DNA from: Chryseobacterium sp. R2A-55
GTDB lineage: Bacteria; Bacteroidota; Bacteroidia; Flavobacteriales; Weeksellaceae
Direction of reading: 5' to 3'
Length of the DNA: 64,000 bases
Assembly (NCBI RefSeq): GCF_021401085.1
Contig: NZ_JACBFP010000003.1
Location: 176,315-240,314, forward strand
In this document: piece by piece, positions 1 through 9,166 of the stretch
Position numbering within the stretch: position 1 is the stretch's first letter
How the letters are laid out: each line of letters starts with the position of its first letter
The notes under the pieces: generated by a model
Told to the model about the DNA's origin: nothing
The model's database searches: none
The model's input: the letters and a program-made list of their open reading frames with translations, nothing else
Translations under genes and position numbers: made by a program

Positions 1-646
1 TCTCACCAATCAAATGTTCTTTCGCTTTGCGGAAATCACCTTTGATGATCCCACGGATTGCATCCACTTTCGAATCATAATGTTCCTTGCTTTCAAACAT
101 TTCACACGGTCCTTCACAATTTTTGATATGGTATTCCAGGCAAACCTTGTACTTTCCTTCCGCTATTTTTTCCGGCGAAAGGTTCAGGTTGCAGCTTCTG
201 ATTTTATAAATATGTTTAATGGTATCAAGCAAGACCTTTGCGGGACGAACTTTTGCGTAAGGTCCAAAATATTCCGAACCATCCTTGATCAAAGTCCGGG
301 TCATAAAAATCCTGGGAAAATCTTCATTTTTGATGCAAATCCAGGGAAAAGACTTATCGTCCTTCATCATCACATTGTAGAAAGGCTGATGTTCCTTGAT
401 CAGGTTGTTTTCAAGGAGAAGTGCATCGTACTCGCTGTTTACTACGGTTGTTTCCAAACGGTGGATTTTTCCGACCATGATTTTGGTTCGGTAACCGGAA
501 AGATTCTTATTAAAATAAGAAAGTACCCTTTTCTTGAGATTTTTTGCCTTTCCCACATACAGAAGCTGCCCGTTCTTATCATAATAACGGTAAACTCCGG
601 GATCTGAAGGCAAAGTCTTAAGCTGAAGTTCGAGATTGAGATTCAC
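1..646 (-). CDS. uvrC: Excinuclease ABC subunit C (UvrC), N-terminal part, cut by window start
   Basis: This is the dual-incision endonuclease of nucleotide excision repair; with UvrB it cuts the damaged strand on both sides of the lesion. The 215 visible residues hold the GIY-YIG 3'-incision domain (PGVYRYYD near residue 16, LYVGKAKNLKKRV near 30) and a Cys-containing CEGPCE stretch near residue 190; the UVR/UvrB-binding, C-terminal nuclease and HhH regions lie outside the window. I place the start at GTG 646, giving VNLNLELQLKTLPSDPGVY as in relatives. An in-frame ATG at 688 lies upstream of a consensus promoter (651-681), so it would not be transcribed. The GTG begins five bases after the TAnnTTTG box, suggesting a leaderless mRNA. 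Divergent from hutH. Confidence 0.93.
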   Translation of the reverse strand, partial: MNLNLELQLKTLPSDPGVYRYYDKNGQLLYVGKAKNLKKRVLSYFNKNLSGYRTKIMVGKIHRLETTVVNSEYDALLLENNLIKEHQPFYNVMMKDDKSFPWICIKNEDFPRIFMTRTLIKDGSEYFGPYAKVRPAKVLLDTIKHIYKIRSCNLNLSPEKIAEGKYKVCLEYHIKNCEGPCEMFESKEHYDSKVDAIRGIIKGDFRKAKEHLIGE

Positions 647-650
647 CCTA

Positions 651-681
651 CAAAAATAGGGAAATGGATTTGGAAATTCAA
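651..681 (-). promoter_or_regulatory. uvrC promoter (TTG-N20-TATTTTTG)
   Basis: On the minus strand TATTTTTG (658..651) matches the Bacteroidota -7 box TAnnTTTG exactly, with TTG (681..679) 20 nt upstream. The expected start of transcription, about five bases past the box, coincides with the uvrC GTG codon. Confidence 0.65.
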
Positions 682-730
682 TTTTCATAATCCTCGGAAA
701 AACCGTAATTTTAAGACCAAATAATTAGTA

Positions 731-2218
731 ATGATTTACGGCATAGATTCCTTCACCATATCCGATATAATGGCGATTTTGGAAAATCCCAAAATTGCAA
801 AACTCAATAAGGCGTCGAAAGATAAGATTCTGAAATCCCAGAAAAACGTTCAGCAGATTGTGGAATCAGACCGCACCGTTTACGGAATCAACACCGGATT
901 TGGACCGCTTTGTGATGTGAAAATCTCGGAAGAAGAAGCTGCGCAACTTCAGCACAACCTCATCATTTCTCATGCAGTTGGCGTTGGAAAACCCATCCAC
1001 AAAGATTTTTCACGGGTAATGATGATTGCGAAAATCCACGCCCTTTCAAAAGGATTTTCGGGAGTTTCACTGGAAGTGATCGAACGACTGGTATTGATGC
1101 TGGAAAAAGACATCATTCCGGTTGTTCCCGAGCAAGGTTCTGTAGGCGCTTCCGGAGATTTGGCTCCGCTTGCTCATTTGGTTTTGCCACTTCTGGGTTT
1201 GGGAAAAGTCTGGGAAAACGACCAACCGGCAGAAACCTCGAAAATTTTAAAAAAACATGGTTTAAAACCATTAAAACTTGGACCAAAAGAAGGATTAGGA
1301 CTGATAAATGGAACCCAGTTTATTTTGGCACACGCCATTTTGGGCTTACATAAATTCGAATATTTACTGGATCTGGCTGATTTGACGGCGGCTCTAAGCT
1401 TGGAAGCTTACCGTGGATCCGCAAGTCCCTTCAAGAAAGAACTTCATGAAATCCGGCCGTTTGCAGGAAGCAAAAAAGTGGCGGCGAGAATGTTGAAGTT
1501 CCTGAAAAATTCCGACAACCTGAAAAGCCACGAATTCTGCGACAGAGTGCAGGATCCGTATTCCATGCGATGTGTTCCGCAGGTTCATGGTGCGAGCAGA
1601 AATGCTTTTGAACACCTGAAAAATCTGGCAGAAACCGAACTTAATTCCGTGACCGATAATCCAATCGTGTTGAGCGCAGAAGAATCTATTTCCGGTGGAA
1701 ATTTCCATGGTCAACTCCTCGCATTGCCTTTGGATTATGCGACTTTAGCTGCGGCAGAAATTGGAAATATTTCCGACCGCAGAAGTTATCTCTTGTTGGA
1801 AGGAAAATATGGGCTGCCCAGACTTTTGGTGGAGAGTTCGGGGCTAAATTCCGGATTTATGATTCCGCAATACACTTCCGCTGCTTTAGTTACCGAAAAT
1901 AAAACGCTTTGCTTTCCGGCATCGGCAGATTCCATTCCCACCAGTTTGGGACAGGAAGACCATGTTTCCATGGGAAGTATTTCCGGACGGAAATTCAACC
2001 AGGTTTTAGCAAATCTTGAAAATATTTTGGCGGTGGAACTGATGTTCGGCGCACAGGGACTGGAATTCCGACGACCTTCGAAATGCTCGAAATTCGTGGA
2101 AACCGCTTATGAATTGATTCGAACAAAAGTTCCTAAATTAGAGGATGACCGCTTGATTGGCAACGATATCCTGGCAATTGCCGAACTGATAAAAGACAGA
2201 AAATTTGAGGTGAATTAA
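731..2218 (+). CDS. hutH: Histidine ammonia-lyase
   Basis: It deaminates L-histidine to trans-urocanate and ammonia, the first step of histidine use, in the cytoplasm. The 495-residue protein has the family's usual length and hallmarks: VYGINTGFG at about 50-58 (catalytic Tyr), the Ala-Ser-Gly triad at 140-142 in GSVGASGDLAPLAH that cyclises to the MIO cofactor, NGTQ near 194, and QDPYSMRCVPQVHGA. The SHA motif (His81) and Glu in LGQEDHVSMG favour histidine over phenylalanine or tyrosine as substrate. No other hut genes are adjacent, so it is a stand-alone gene here. It is followed by gcvT after 60 nt, possibly co-transcribed. Confidence 0.95.
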   Translation: MIYGIDSFTISDIMAILENPKIAKLNKASKDKILKSQKNVQQIVESDRTVYGINTGFGPLCDVKISEEEAAQLQHNLIISHAVGVGKPIHKDFSRVMMIAKIHALSKGFSGVSLEVIERLVLMLEKDIIPVVPEQGSVGASGDLAPLAHLVLPLLGLGKVWENDQPAETSKILKKHGLKPLKLGPKEGLGLINGTQFILAHAILGLHKFEYLLDLADLTAALSLEAYRGSASPFKKELHEIRPFAGSKKVAARMLKFLKNSDNLKSHEFCDRVQDPYSMRCVPQVHGASRNAFEHLKNLAETELNSVTDNPIVLSAEESISGGNFHGQLLALPLDYATLAAAEIGNISDRRSYLLLEGKYGLPRLLVESSGLNSGFMIPQYTSAALVTENKTLCFPASADSIPTSLGQEDHVSMGSISGRKFNQVLANLENILAVELMFGAQGLEFRRPSKCSKFVETAYELIRTKVPKLEDDRLIGNDILAIAELIKDRKFEVN

Positions 2219-2278
2219 TAGATCTGAAAACCTTAACTTCGTTAACTTTAAAAATAAAATTCAAATAAAAATTTAGGA

Positions 2279-3361
2279 ATGGAAAAAAGAACAGCGTTAT
2301 ATGACAAACACGTTTCTTTGGGCGCTAAGATGGTGCCTTTTGCAGGGTTCGAAATGCCGGTTCAATATACTGGCGTAACCGAAGAACATTTTGCGGTACG
2401 CGAAAAAGTGGGAATCTTCGATGTTTCACACATGGGACAATTTTTCGTGGAAGGTCCTTCTGCAAAGGATTTGCTGCAATACATCACCACTAATAACGTG
2501 GATTTGCTTGAAGACGGAAAAGCTCAATATTCTTGCCTGCCAAACGGATCTGGCGGAATTGTGGATGATCTGATCATCTACAAAATGAATGACGAAAAAT
2601 ATTTTGTGGTGGTAAACGCTTCAAACATTGATAAAGACTGGAACCAATTCCAAAAATACAATGACCGATTCGGGGCAAAATTAATCAACGCTTCAGATGA
2701 AATGTCGCTGATTGCGATTCAGGGACCAAAAGCAACTGAAACACTGCAAAAACTTACCGATACCAATCTTTCCGAAATTCCTTACTACCATTTCGTGGAA
2801 GGAACTGTGGATGGAATATCCAATGTGATTATTTCAAATACAGGTTATACCGGAAGCGGCGGTTTCGAGATTTACTTTAAAAACGAGGATGCCCTGAAAC
2901 TGTGGGACGCATTGACCGAAGCTGGAAAAGAATTCGGATTGATTCCTTGCGGATTGGCTTCCAGAGATACTTTGCGTTTAGAAAAAGGGTTCTGCCTTTA
3001 TGGAAACGATATAGACGACACCACTTCTCCCCTTGAAGCAGGATTGGGTTGGATCACCAAATTCGACAAGGATTTTGTGGACAAAGAATTTTTTGCAAAG
3101 CAGAAGGAAGAAGGCGTTTCCAGGAAACTGGTCGGTTTTGAAATGCAGGAAAGAGCGATTCCGAGACACGGATATTTGGTGGTGGATTCCGAAGGAGCGG
3201 AAATTGGTGTGGTAACTTCCGGAACAATGAGTCCGATGAAAAATATAGGGATCGGTTTGGCTTATGTTGCAAAACCGCACTTCAAGGTGGGATCGGATAT
3301 CTTTATCCAAATCAGAAATAAAAATGTTCCAGCAAAAGTAGTCAAAACACCATTTGTATAA
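2279..3361 (+). CDS. gcvT: Glycine cleavage system aminomethyltransferase (T protein)
   Basis: T protein of the glycine cleavage complex: it takes the aminomethyl group from the lipoyl arm of H protein, passes the one-carbon unit to tetrahydrofolate and releases ammonia. The 360 residues are full length. The N-terminal folate-binding core shows [13 protein letters not shown] and FDVSHMGQF, the middle has [13 protein letters not shown], and the conserved Asp region (VDDLIIYK) is present; the C-terminal barrel has [18 protein letters not shown] sequence sits just upstream of the ATG. gcvH and gcvP are not in the window. It is convergent with dapA across a strong shared terminator. Confidence 0.95.
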   Translation: MEKRTALYDKHVSLGAKMVPFAGFEMPVQYTGVTEEHFAVREKVGIFDVSHMGQFFVEGPSAKDLLQYITTNNVDLLEDGKAQYSCLPNGSGGIVDDLIIYKMNDEKYFVVVNASNIDKDWNQFQKYNDRFGAKLINASDEMSLIAIQGPKATETLQKLTDTNLSEIPYYHFVEGTVDGISNVIISNTGYTGSGGFEIYFKNEDALKLWDALTEAGKEFGLIPCGLASRDTLRLEKGFCLYGNDIDDTTSPLEAGLGWITKFDKDFVDKEFFAKQKEEGVSRKLVGFEMQERAIPRHGYLVVDSEGAEIGVVTSGTMSPMKNIGIGLAYVAKPHFKVGSDIFIQIRNKNVPAKVVKTPFV

Positions 3362-3383
3362 GGGAATTTTTCTTATCAGCTAA

Positions 3384-3419
3384 AAAAAGAAGGACCTGAG
3401 ATAAAGTCCTTCTTTTTTT
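3384..3419. terminator. Bidirectional terminator between gcvT and dapA
   Basis: A perfect 12-bp stem (3384-3395 with 3406-3417), a 10-nt loop, an A-run on the left and a T-run on the right. It can end transcription from gcvT on plus and dapA on minus. Confidence 0.85.
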
Positions 3420-3443
3420 ATGTTAAATAAGATGCTCTTCGAA

Positions 3444-4316
3444 TCAAATTCCCGCCATTTCAGCCTTAATTTTATCCTGCAAACCTGCACTGGCTGGAAC
3501 CAAAGGAAGTCTGAGAAAGTTTTTCACGATTCCCATTTCTGCCAATACAAATTTGATTCCGGCAGGATTTCCTTCCGCAAAAATCAATCGGGTGATTTCC
3601 ACGAGTTTGTTGTGGATTTCATAAGCTTCTTTCACTTTTCCGTCAAACGCGAGCTGAACCATCGTAGAAAATTCTTTCGGATAAGCTTGTCCAATCACGG
3701 AAATCACTCCATTTCCACCTGCCAAAGTTACAGGAAGCGTAAATTCGTCATCCCCTGAAACCAAATTGAAATTTGCCGGTTTTTTCCTCAAAATATCGAA
3801 ATACTGCAAAATGTTCGGTGCAGCTTCTTTGACCATGATCAAATTCGGGAAATCATTTGCCAGTCGAAGCGTTGTTGCTGCCTCAATATTTTGTCCGGTT
3901 CTTGAAGGAACGTTGTAAATTATGATATTCTTGCCGGTTTGCGCCAAAACCTTGTAATGCTGGTAAAGTCCCTCCTGATTTGGTTTGTTGTAATAAGGCG
4001 AAACGGAAAGTATCGCTTCAAATGCGGATAAGTCAGTTTCCTCGATCTGCTTTTTCACCGCCATCGTATTATTTCCACCGATTCCTAAAACCAGCGGAAG
4101 TCGGCCGTTATTCACTTTTACAATATGATTGATTACCGCTGTTTTTTCATCAGCGGACAAAGTCGCAGATTCTCCCGTGGTGCCCAAAACCACTAAATAA
4201 TTGGTACCATTTGCAATATTGAACTCCACCAGTTTGGTCAGCGAATCGAAATCAACCGAAAGATCCTCATTAAACGGTGTAACCAAAGCAACACCAACTC
4301 CTCTTAAATTGCTCAT
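3444..4316 (-). CDS. dapA: 4-hydroxy-tetrahydrodipicolinate synthase
   Basis: It condenses pyruvate with aspartate semialdehyde, the committed step of the diaminopimelate/lysine pathway. The 290 residues match the family length. Visible active-site elements: GTTGESATL (Thr46/Thr47), Tyr134 in YNVPSRTGQN with Arg139, and the Schiff-base Lys163 in IMVKEAAPN. GGNGVISV near residue 200 is the typical C-terminal glycine loop. The gene is monocistronic: the gene upstream is divergent and a terminator follows. Confidence 0.96.
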   Translation of the reverse strand: MSNLRGVGVALVTPFNEDLSVDFDSLTKLVEFNIANGTNYLVVLGTTGESATLSADEKTAVINHIVKVNNGRLPLVLGIGGNNTMAVKKQIEETDLSAFEAILSVSPYYNKPNQEGLYQHYKVLAQTGKNIIIYNVPSRTGQNIEAATTLRLANDFPNLIMVKEAAPNILQYFDILRKKPANFNLVSGDDEFTLPVTLAGGNGVISVIGQAYPKEFSTMVQLAFDGKVKEAYEIHNKLVEITRLIFAEGNPAGIKFVLAEMGIVKNFLRLPLVPASAGLQDKIKAEMAGI

Positions 4317-4336
4317 TTCAAATAAAATTAATGTTT

Positions 4337-4344
4337 CAAAATTA
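4337..4344 (-). promoter_or_regulatory. dapA -7 promoter box
   Basis: TAATTTTG on the minus strand fits TAnnTTTG, about 20 nt upstream of the dapA start. I see no clear -33 TTG at the right distance. Confidence 0.45.
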
Positions 4345-4399
4345 CGAAAATTAATGCGAGAATTTGAGAAAAAAAATCAGAACTTAATATTCATATCTT

Positions 4400-4407
4400 T
4401 ATATTTG
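4400..4407 (+). promoter_or_regulatory. Promoter box for the 4428-9108 operon
   Basis: TATATTTG matches TAnnTTTG and lies 20 nt upstream of the ATG at 4428. It is the likely start of the nucleotidase-porZ-recO operon. No -33 box is evident. Confidence 0.5.
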
Positions 4408-4427
4408 CAACTCTAGACAGCATCTTA

Positions 4428-5198
4428 ATGAAAAACAGATTTCTGATTCTTGGACTGGCCATTTTATCGCTTTCATCTTGCAGAACTGCGATGACAGTGG
4501 CTAAAGTGAGCCCCGGGAAAAACATCTCGCTCGACAAGGATTTACCGGAAGACCCCAAATTTACCGAATTCATTGAACCCTACAAAAAAGAGTTGGAAGG
4601 AAAGATGAATACCAAAATTTCCCATACCAATGTGGATTTGAACAAACAGGGAGATAATAGCAATCTCGGGAATTTGCTTGCAGATTACACCTTCGAAGGA
4701 GCTGATAACTGGGCAAGGAAAAACGGAATTCCCGGCGGAGTGGATGCAGCGGTGATCAATGTGGGTGGAATCCGGTCCACCATTGGAAAAGGCGATATTT
4801 TGACCAAACACATTTACGAAGTCATGCCTTTTGAAAATGAAGTGATGATCGTGAAGATGAAAGGTTCGGATTTGAAAGGTCTTTACGAATATTATGCAAA
4901 AACCCAGAAAAACAATCCCGTTTCCAGACTTTATATTGAAACCGACAGCGGAATGAGCGTCAAGGAACTGATCAATGGAAATGAAGTTGATCCCGCTAAA
5001 ATCTATTATATCGCGACTTCCGATTATCTGGCTTTAGGTGGCGATAATATGGCTTTTTTCGGCAAAGGTGAAATGATTTCGACCGGAATCAAATTGCGCG
5101 ATCTGTTTCTGGAAAAATTTAAAGAAAATCCAGAGATCACCATTCCGAAAGACGTGCGAATCCTTTTTAAAAACAAAAAGAACAAGACCGATGAATAG
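4428..5198 (+). CDS. Lipoprotein with 5'-nucleotidase C-terminal domain
   Basis: A 256-residue secreted lipoprotein: MKNRFLILGLAILSLSSC gives a lipobox ending at Cys18. The mature part resembles the substrate-binding C-terminal domain of UshA-type 5'-nucleotidases: NLLADYTFEGA, VINVGGIRSTIGKG (the Gly-Gly-Ile-Arg motif), VMPFENEVMIVKMKG and ATSDYLALGGDNM. The metal-binding catalytic domain is absent; it is encoded by the next gene, whose start overlaps this one by 8 nt. The two products probably form one enzyme in the periplasm, hydrolysing nucleotides or related phosphoesters. This order is the reverse of the usual single-chain enzyme. Confidence 0.85.
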   Translation: MKNRFLILGLAILSLSSCRTAMTVAKVSPGKNISLDKDLPEDPKFTEFIEPYKKELEGKMNTKISHTNVDLNKQGDNSNLGNLLADYTFEGADNWARKNGIPGGVDAAVINVGGIRSTIGKGDILTKHIYEVMPFENEVMIVKMKGSDLKGLYEYYAKTQKNNPVSRLYIETDSGMSVKELINGNEVDPAKIYYIATSDYLALGGDNMAFFGKGEMISTGIKLRDLFLEKFKENPEITIPKDVRILFKNKKNKTDE

Positions 5199-6141
5199 AC
5201 AGCAATTTCTGAAAACGATTGGCAGTGGAACTTTGGCGCTGACTTTAGCTCCCAATTTGCTTTTGGCGGAAAACCTGAAATTTCTGGAAAAATCAGCGGC
5301 AACCAAGCTGACTATTCTTCACACCAATGACCAACACAGCAGAATCGAGCCGTTTGATTCCAGCTACAGCAGAAATCCAAACCAGGGCGGTTTTGCAAGA
5401 AGGGCTGCTTTGATCCAAAAAATAAGAAAAGAGGAAAATAACGTCCTTTTGTTGGATTCGGGAGACACATTTCAGGGAACGCCGTATTTTAATTTTTTCG
5501 GTGGCGAACTGGAGTTTAAGCTGATGTCGATGATGGGTTATGATGCTTCTACCATGGGAAACCACGATTTTGACAATGGTTTGGAAGGCTTCAAAAAAGT
5601 TCAGCCCCATGCAAAATTTCCTTTTATTTGTTCCAATTACGATTTTAAGAACACCATTTTAGACGGACACACCATTCCCTTTAAAACATTTCATAAAAAC
5701 GGAATTAAGGTCGGGATTTTCGGAGTTGGAATAGAACTCGCCGGATTGGTTGGGAAGAAAAGTTATCGCGAAACGGTTTACCGGAATCCCATAGAAATCG
5801 CTCAGCATTATTCGGATTTTCTCAGGAAAGACCAAAAATGTGATTTGGTGATTTGCCTCTCGCACATCGGATATGATTACAAAGATGATCCCAAAAAGAT
5901 TTCAGACAAGATCTTGGCCGCAAAAACTGACGGAATAGATCTGATTCTAGGTGGCCACACCCACACTTTTTTGCCTGAACCACAGAGTTTCCTCAACAAA
6001 AGCGGAAAAAATGTTTTGGTGAACCAAGTGGGATGGGCAGGATTACTTTTGGGAAGAATTGACTTTTATTTCGACAAAAATAAAAACGTGAAAAATATTT
6101 CATGGAACAATCAAGTTATAGATGAAAGAATTTTAGTTTAA
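5191..6141 (+). CDS. Metallophosphatase (5'-nucleotidase N-terminal catalytic domain)
   Basis: Calcineurin-type two-metal phosphoesterase, the catalytic half of a 5'-nucleotidase. Metal motifs: ILHTNDQHSRIEP near 45, LLLDSGDTFQGTP near 87, MGNHDFDNG near 117, and ICLSHIG with LILGGHTHTF in the C-terminal half. The N-terminus, NRQQFLKTIGSGTLALTLAP, looks like a Tat signal but has only one Arg (Asn-Arg-Gln-Gln), so the export route is uncertain. The protein stops at 316 residues, before the C-terminal domain carried by the preceding overlapping gene. Its stop is 4 nt before porZ. Confidence 0.88.
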   Translation: MNRQQFLKTIGSGTLALTLAPNLLLAENLKFLEKSAATKLTILHTNDQHSRIEPFDSSYSRNPNQGGFARRAALIQKIRKEENNVLLLDSGDTFQGTPYFNFFGGELEFKLMSMMGYDASTMGNHDFDNGLEGFKKVQPHAKFPFICSNYDFKNTILDGHTIPFKTFHKNGIKVGIFGVGIELAGLVGKKSYRETVYRNPIEIAQHYSDFLRKDQKCDLVICLSHIGYDYKDDPKKISDKILAAKTDGIDLILGGHTHTFLPEPQSFLNKSGKNVLVNQVGWAGLLLGRIDFYFDKNKNVKNISWNNQVIDERILV

Positions 6142-6145
6142 CCAA

Positions 6146-8419
6146 ATGATGAAGAAAACATTACTTATTTTACTGTTAATCGTTTCCGTTTCTGCTTTTT
6201 CGCAGGTAATTACGTCCAGCAAATGGAGCGACCTTTTCTCCTACAACAATGTCCTGGAAATCCGGGAAGACGCGGGAAGACTTATTGCAGCTACCGAAAA
6301 CGGAATTTTCTATTACACGCCGGCAACTGGTGAAATCAAGAAACTTTCGAAAGCAAACGGATTGCATGAGGTGAAAATTTCTGCTTTTGACTATAATCCG
6401 GATACCAAAATCGGACTTGTTGGTTACAATAGCGGCTCTTTGGACATTATTTCTCCCGAAGGAATTACTTATGTAGTGGACATTCCTATTGCAACCGGAT
6501 ATATGGGAAACAAGAAAATCAACCACATCCATATCACTGGAAATTTAGCGGTCATTTCTGTAGGTTATGGGGTTTCCATCTTTAAACTGGATAAAAAAGA
6601 ATTCGGGGACTCCGCTTTCTTCAATAATGGTGGAGTTTATGAGGCAGCTCGAGAATCAGTGATTAAAGGCGATACCGTTTATGCACTGACTTCTACCGGT
6701 TTGAAGACCCACAAAATGGATGTGACTTTCCCCATTTACAGCAGTTGGAACACCATTTCAGCGGGAAATTTCACCCAGATTTCTTTGTCCACGGTAATGG
6801 CTTACGCAAATAGCACAACGGTTTTTGTGGGAGACGGCACTACTTTTAATGCGATTCCGAAAACTTTTAACGGGGTGAAAGATGTGGTGGCAACTCCACA
6901 AAATATTATTGTGGCGGATTCCCAATCTGTTCAGATTTTTAATACTACAGGCACTTTCGTAAAATCTTACAATGCTTCCGAAGCCTTGAATACAGGTTTC
7001 TACAGCAATTCTGTGATTTACGCAGGAACAGAACTTTCCGGAATGAAAAAGGAATCCGGCGAAATCCTGAAACCAGATGGACCTTATAATAATTTTTCTT
7101 ATAAAATCAGTGTCAATGGCAGCGAACTGGTGGTTTCAACAGGATTTCGGGAAGCTCGTTTCAATTTTGCAGGCTACAATGCGAAAAATCTGGGCTTCTA
7201 TTATTTCAATGGGTCTGAATGGATTTATCCAAGTTACTTCAAAAATAATCCTATTCAGTTTAATGTTTTGGATGCAGTTCAAAATCCATCCGTCAAAACA
7301 GATTTCTTTTTTTCCAACTATAATCAGAACGTAGGTCAGGGTTTTTTCAGAATGAAATACAATCCAGGCACCAAAGATTTTGACTTTCAGAAATATTATT
7401 CTATAGGAAACAATTACTCCTACAACAGACCAGTTGGATTGACCTATACCGACACCGGAATTCTGTACGCAACAGCAAGTTACTACACCCCGACTTATTC
7501 CGGTCACTCTACCGGATATCTGTCTTTCGACCCATCCAGCGACAGTTTCATAGGAAGAAATCTACTTGTGGCTCCAAATGGTGAAGCGGTGCAAAAAGCT
7601 TATGTCTCGGAGGGATATCTTTGGATTCCATTTCCGCGTTCCAATAATTTCGGCGCAGTGGATTACAAAAACACTCAACCTGTTTCAGATGACCAAATTT
7701 ACATCATACAGAAAGATCAAGGTCTTCCAAGCAATTCCGGGGGAACTCTAAGTTTCATCATAGACAAAAACGGTGATGGCTGGATTGGAACAGAAAGCGG
7801 ATTAAGGATCTTAAGATCTGCCGCCACCGAAATCAAGAACACTCCCACTGTGGAGCCGATCATCATCGAACAAAATGGACTGGGTGAAGAACTATTCAGG
7901 GACAGCATCATTTTGCAGATCGAAGTGGATTCCGGAAACCAAAAATGGGTATCCATCGATGGAGGCGGTGTTTTTTATTTAAGTTCAACCGGTGAGCAAA
8001 CCATTTTGCACTTTACCAAAGAAAATTCCCCGCTCCCTACAAACAGTGTGACAGACATCAAAGTGGACAGCAAAACCGGAAAAGTCTATTTCGTGACGGC
8101 AGACGGAATCATAGTTTACCAAGGTGACGTTTTGGAGGTAACTTCCAACTTCGGTGATGTGCTGGTTTATCCAAATCCTGTAGTCTATGCCAATTACAAA
8201 GGAAACGTACGCATCAGAGGTTTGGCAGATAAAACCAACATCAGAATTACAGATGCTGCAGGAAATCTAGTTCACCAAGCCGTTGCAAGAGGTGGTTATT
8301 ATGAGTGGAATCTCAACAACCAGCGCGGAGTGCGGGTAGCTTCTGGAATTTATTTTGTCTTAATGACCAATGCTGATGCAACCGATAAAGCAACTGCCAA
8401 AATTGCCGTGGTGAATTAA
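6146..8419 (+). CDS. porZ: PorZ-like T9SS protein (beta-propeller plus sorting domain)
   Basis: Likely PorZ, part of the cell-surface attachment complex (PorU-PorV-PorQ-PorZ) that processes type IX cargo and links it to A-LPS. The 757 residues are close to the length of P. gingivalis PorZ. A signal peptide (MMKKTLLILLLIVSVSAFSQ) is followed by WSDLFSYNNVLEIREDAGRL and propeller-like repeats (AATENGIFYYTPATGEIKKL; GWIGTESGLRIL, typical of two-component-regulator propeller blades), and a C-terminal sorting domain begins at VLVYPNPV and includes ASGIYFVLM. The overlap with recO (TAATG) is an arrangement seen for porZ in Flavobacteriia. Assignment rests on architecture and neighbour. Confidence 0.8.
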   Translation: MMKKTLLILLLIVSVSAFSQVITSSKWSDLFSYNNVLEIREDAGRLIAATENGIFYYTPATGEIKKLSKANGLHEVKISAFDYNPDTKIGLVGYNSGSLDIISPEGITYVVDIPIATGYMGNKKINHIHITGNLAVISVGYGVSIFKLDKKEFGDSAFFNNGGVYEAARESVIKGDTVYALTSTGLKTHKMDVTFPIYSSWNTISAGNFTQISLSTVMAYANSTTVFVGDGTTFNAIPKTFNGVKDVVATPQNIIVADSQSVQIFNTTGTFVKSYNASEALNTGFYSNSVIYAGTELSGMKKESGEILKPDGPYNNFSYKISVNGSELVVSTGFREARFNFAGYNAKNLGFYYFNGSEWIYPSYFKNNPIQFNVLDAVQNPSVKTDFFFSNYNQNVGQGFFRMKYNPGTKDFDFQKYYSIGNNYSYNRPVGLTYTDTGILYATASYYTPTYSGHSTGYLSFDPSSDSFIGRNLLVAPNGEAVQKAYVSEGYLWIPFPRSNNFGAVDYKNTQPVSDDQIYIIQKDQGLPSNSGGTLSFIIDKNGDGWIGTESGLRILRSAATEIKNTPTVEPIIIEQNGLGEELFRDSIILQIEVDSGNQKWVSIDGGGVFYLSSTGEQTILHFTKENSPLPTNSVTDIKVDSKTGKVYFVTADGIIVYQGDVLEVTSNFGDVLVYPNPVVYANYKGNVRIRGLADKTNIRITDAAGNLVHQAVARGGYYEWNLNNQRGVRVASGIYFVLMTNADATDKATAKIAVVN

Positions 8420-9108
8420 TGCAAAATCAAAAATGCTTTCTGCTTTCTTACATTAAATATGGCGACAATGATGCGGTGATGCATTGTTTTTCGCAGGAAT
8501 CAGGATTTGAGAGCTTTTTTGCCAGAGGAATTTATGCACCCAGAAACAAAAAGAAACCCTATCTCATTCCGCTGATTCCACTAAATATATCGGTGATTCC
8601 TGCAAACAAATCAGGAAAAATGCCCAAAATTTCAAAACTGGAACCAGCCAATGAGCAAAAAGAAGAAGGCAACCTTGTTCAAAACTCCGTCCTTTTTTTC
8701 CTGGCAGAATTCTTGAACCAGGTCTTAAGGGAGGAAAGGCAAAGCGAGATTATTTTCCATGAAATATCGGCAGTTCGGAAGGAAACATTGGGCGGAAATG
8801 TCAATGCCTATAATGCTTTTCTGGTGAAGTTCCTCCAAATTTCCGGCATTGCTCCACTGCTCAACGACAAAAAATTTCTTCACCCCGAATCGGGCACTTT
8901 CGGCGACGAAAAAATCCATGAACTCTTTGATGAGAAAATTTCCCGGACCTGGAAACAATTTCTGACGTCGTCAGACCCCTACGGAATTTCGTTGAAGAGA
9001 ACCGACAGAAATCTGTTTACTGATTCGCTGATGCTGTATTACCACATCCATTTCTCTGGCTTCCGAATGCCGAAATCACTGGAAATCATGCGCCAGGTTT
9101 ATGAATAG
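8419..9108 (+). CDS. recO: DNA repair protein RecO
   Basis: A recombination mediator of the RecF pathway that anneals ssDNA and helps load RecA on SSB-coated DNA. The 229 residues have the family length, an OB-fold N-terminus (CFLLSYIKYGDNDAVMHCFS, then FFARGIYAPRNKKKPYLIPL) and an alpha-helical C-terminal part. No zinc-binding Cys cluster is visible, so it is of the zinc-less type. The ATG overlaps the porZ stop by one base, implying translational coupling. It ends the operon that starts at 4428. Confidence 0.9.
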   Translation: MQNQKCFLLSYIKYGDNDAVMHCFSQESGFESFFARGIYAPRNKKKPYLIPLIPLNISVIPANKSGKMPKISKLEPANEQKEEGNLVQNSVLFFLAEFLNQVLREERQSEIIFHEISAVRKETLGGNVNAYNAFLVKFLQISGIAPLLNDKKFLHPESGTFGDEKIHELFDEKISRTWKQFLTSSDPYGISLKRTDRNLFTDSLMLYYHIHFSGFRMPKSLEIMRQVYE

Positions 9109-9124
9109 AATAATTCTAAAAAAA

Positions 9125-9153
9125 AAGCAACCCATTTCTGAGTTGCTTATTTT
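9125..9153. terminator. Terminator between recO and rpsO
   Basis: AAGCAAC (9125-9131) pairs with GTTGCTT (9142-9148), flanked by an A-run and followed by a T-rich tail. It serves the convergent recO and rpsO genes. Confidence 0.75.
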
Positions 9154-9166
9154 CTTTTTCGGAAGA

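Noticed and set aside
14..607. 197-codon ORF on the plus strand
   Set aside because: It is the antisense frame of uvrC, whose GIY-YIG motifs are clear on the minus strand.
2219..2278. Glycine riboswitch before gcvT
   Set aside because: Only 60 nt of AT-rich spacer without the paired structure needed.
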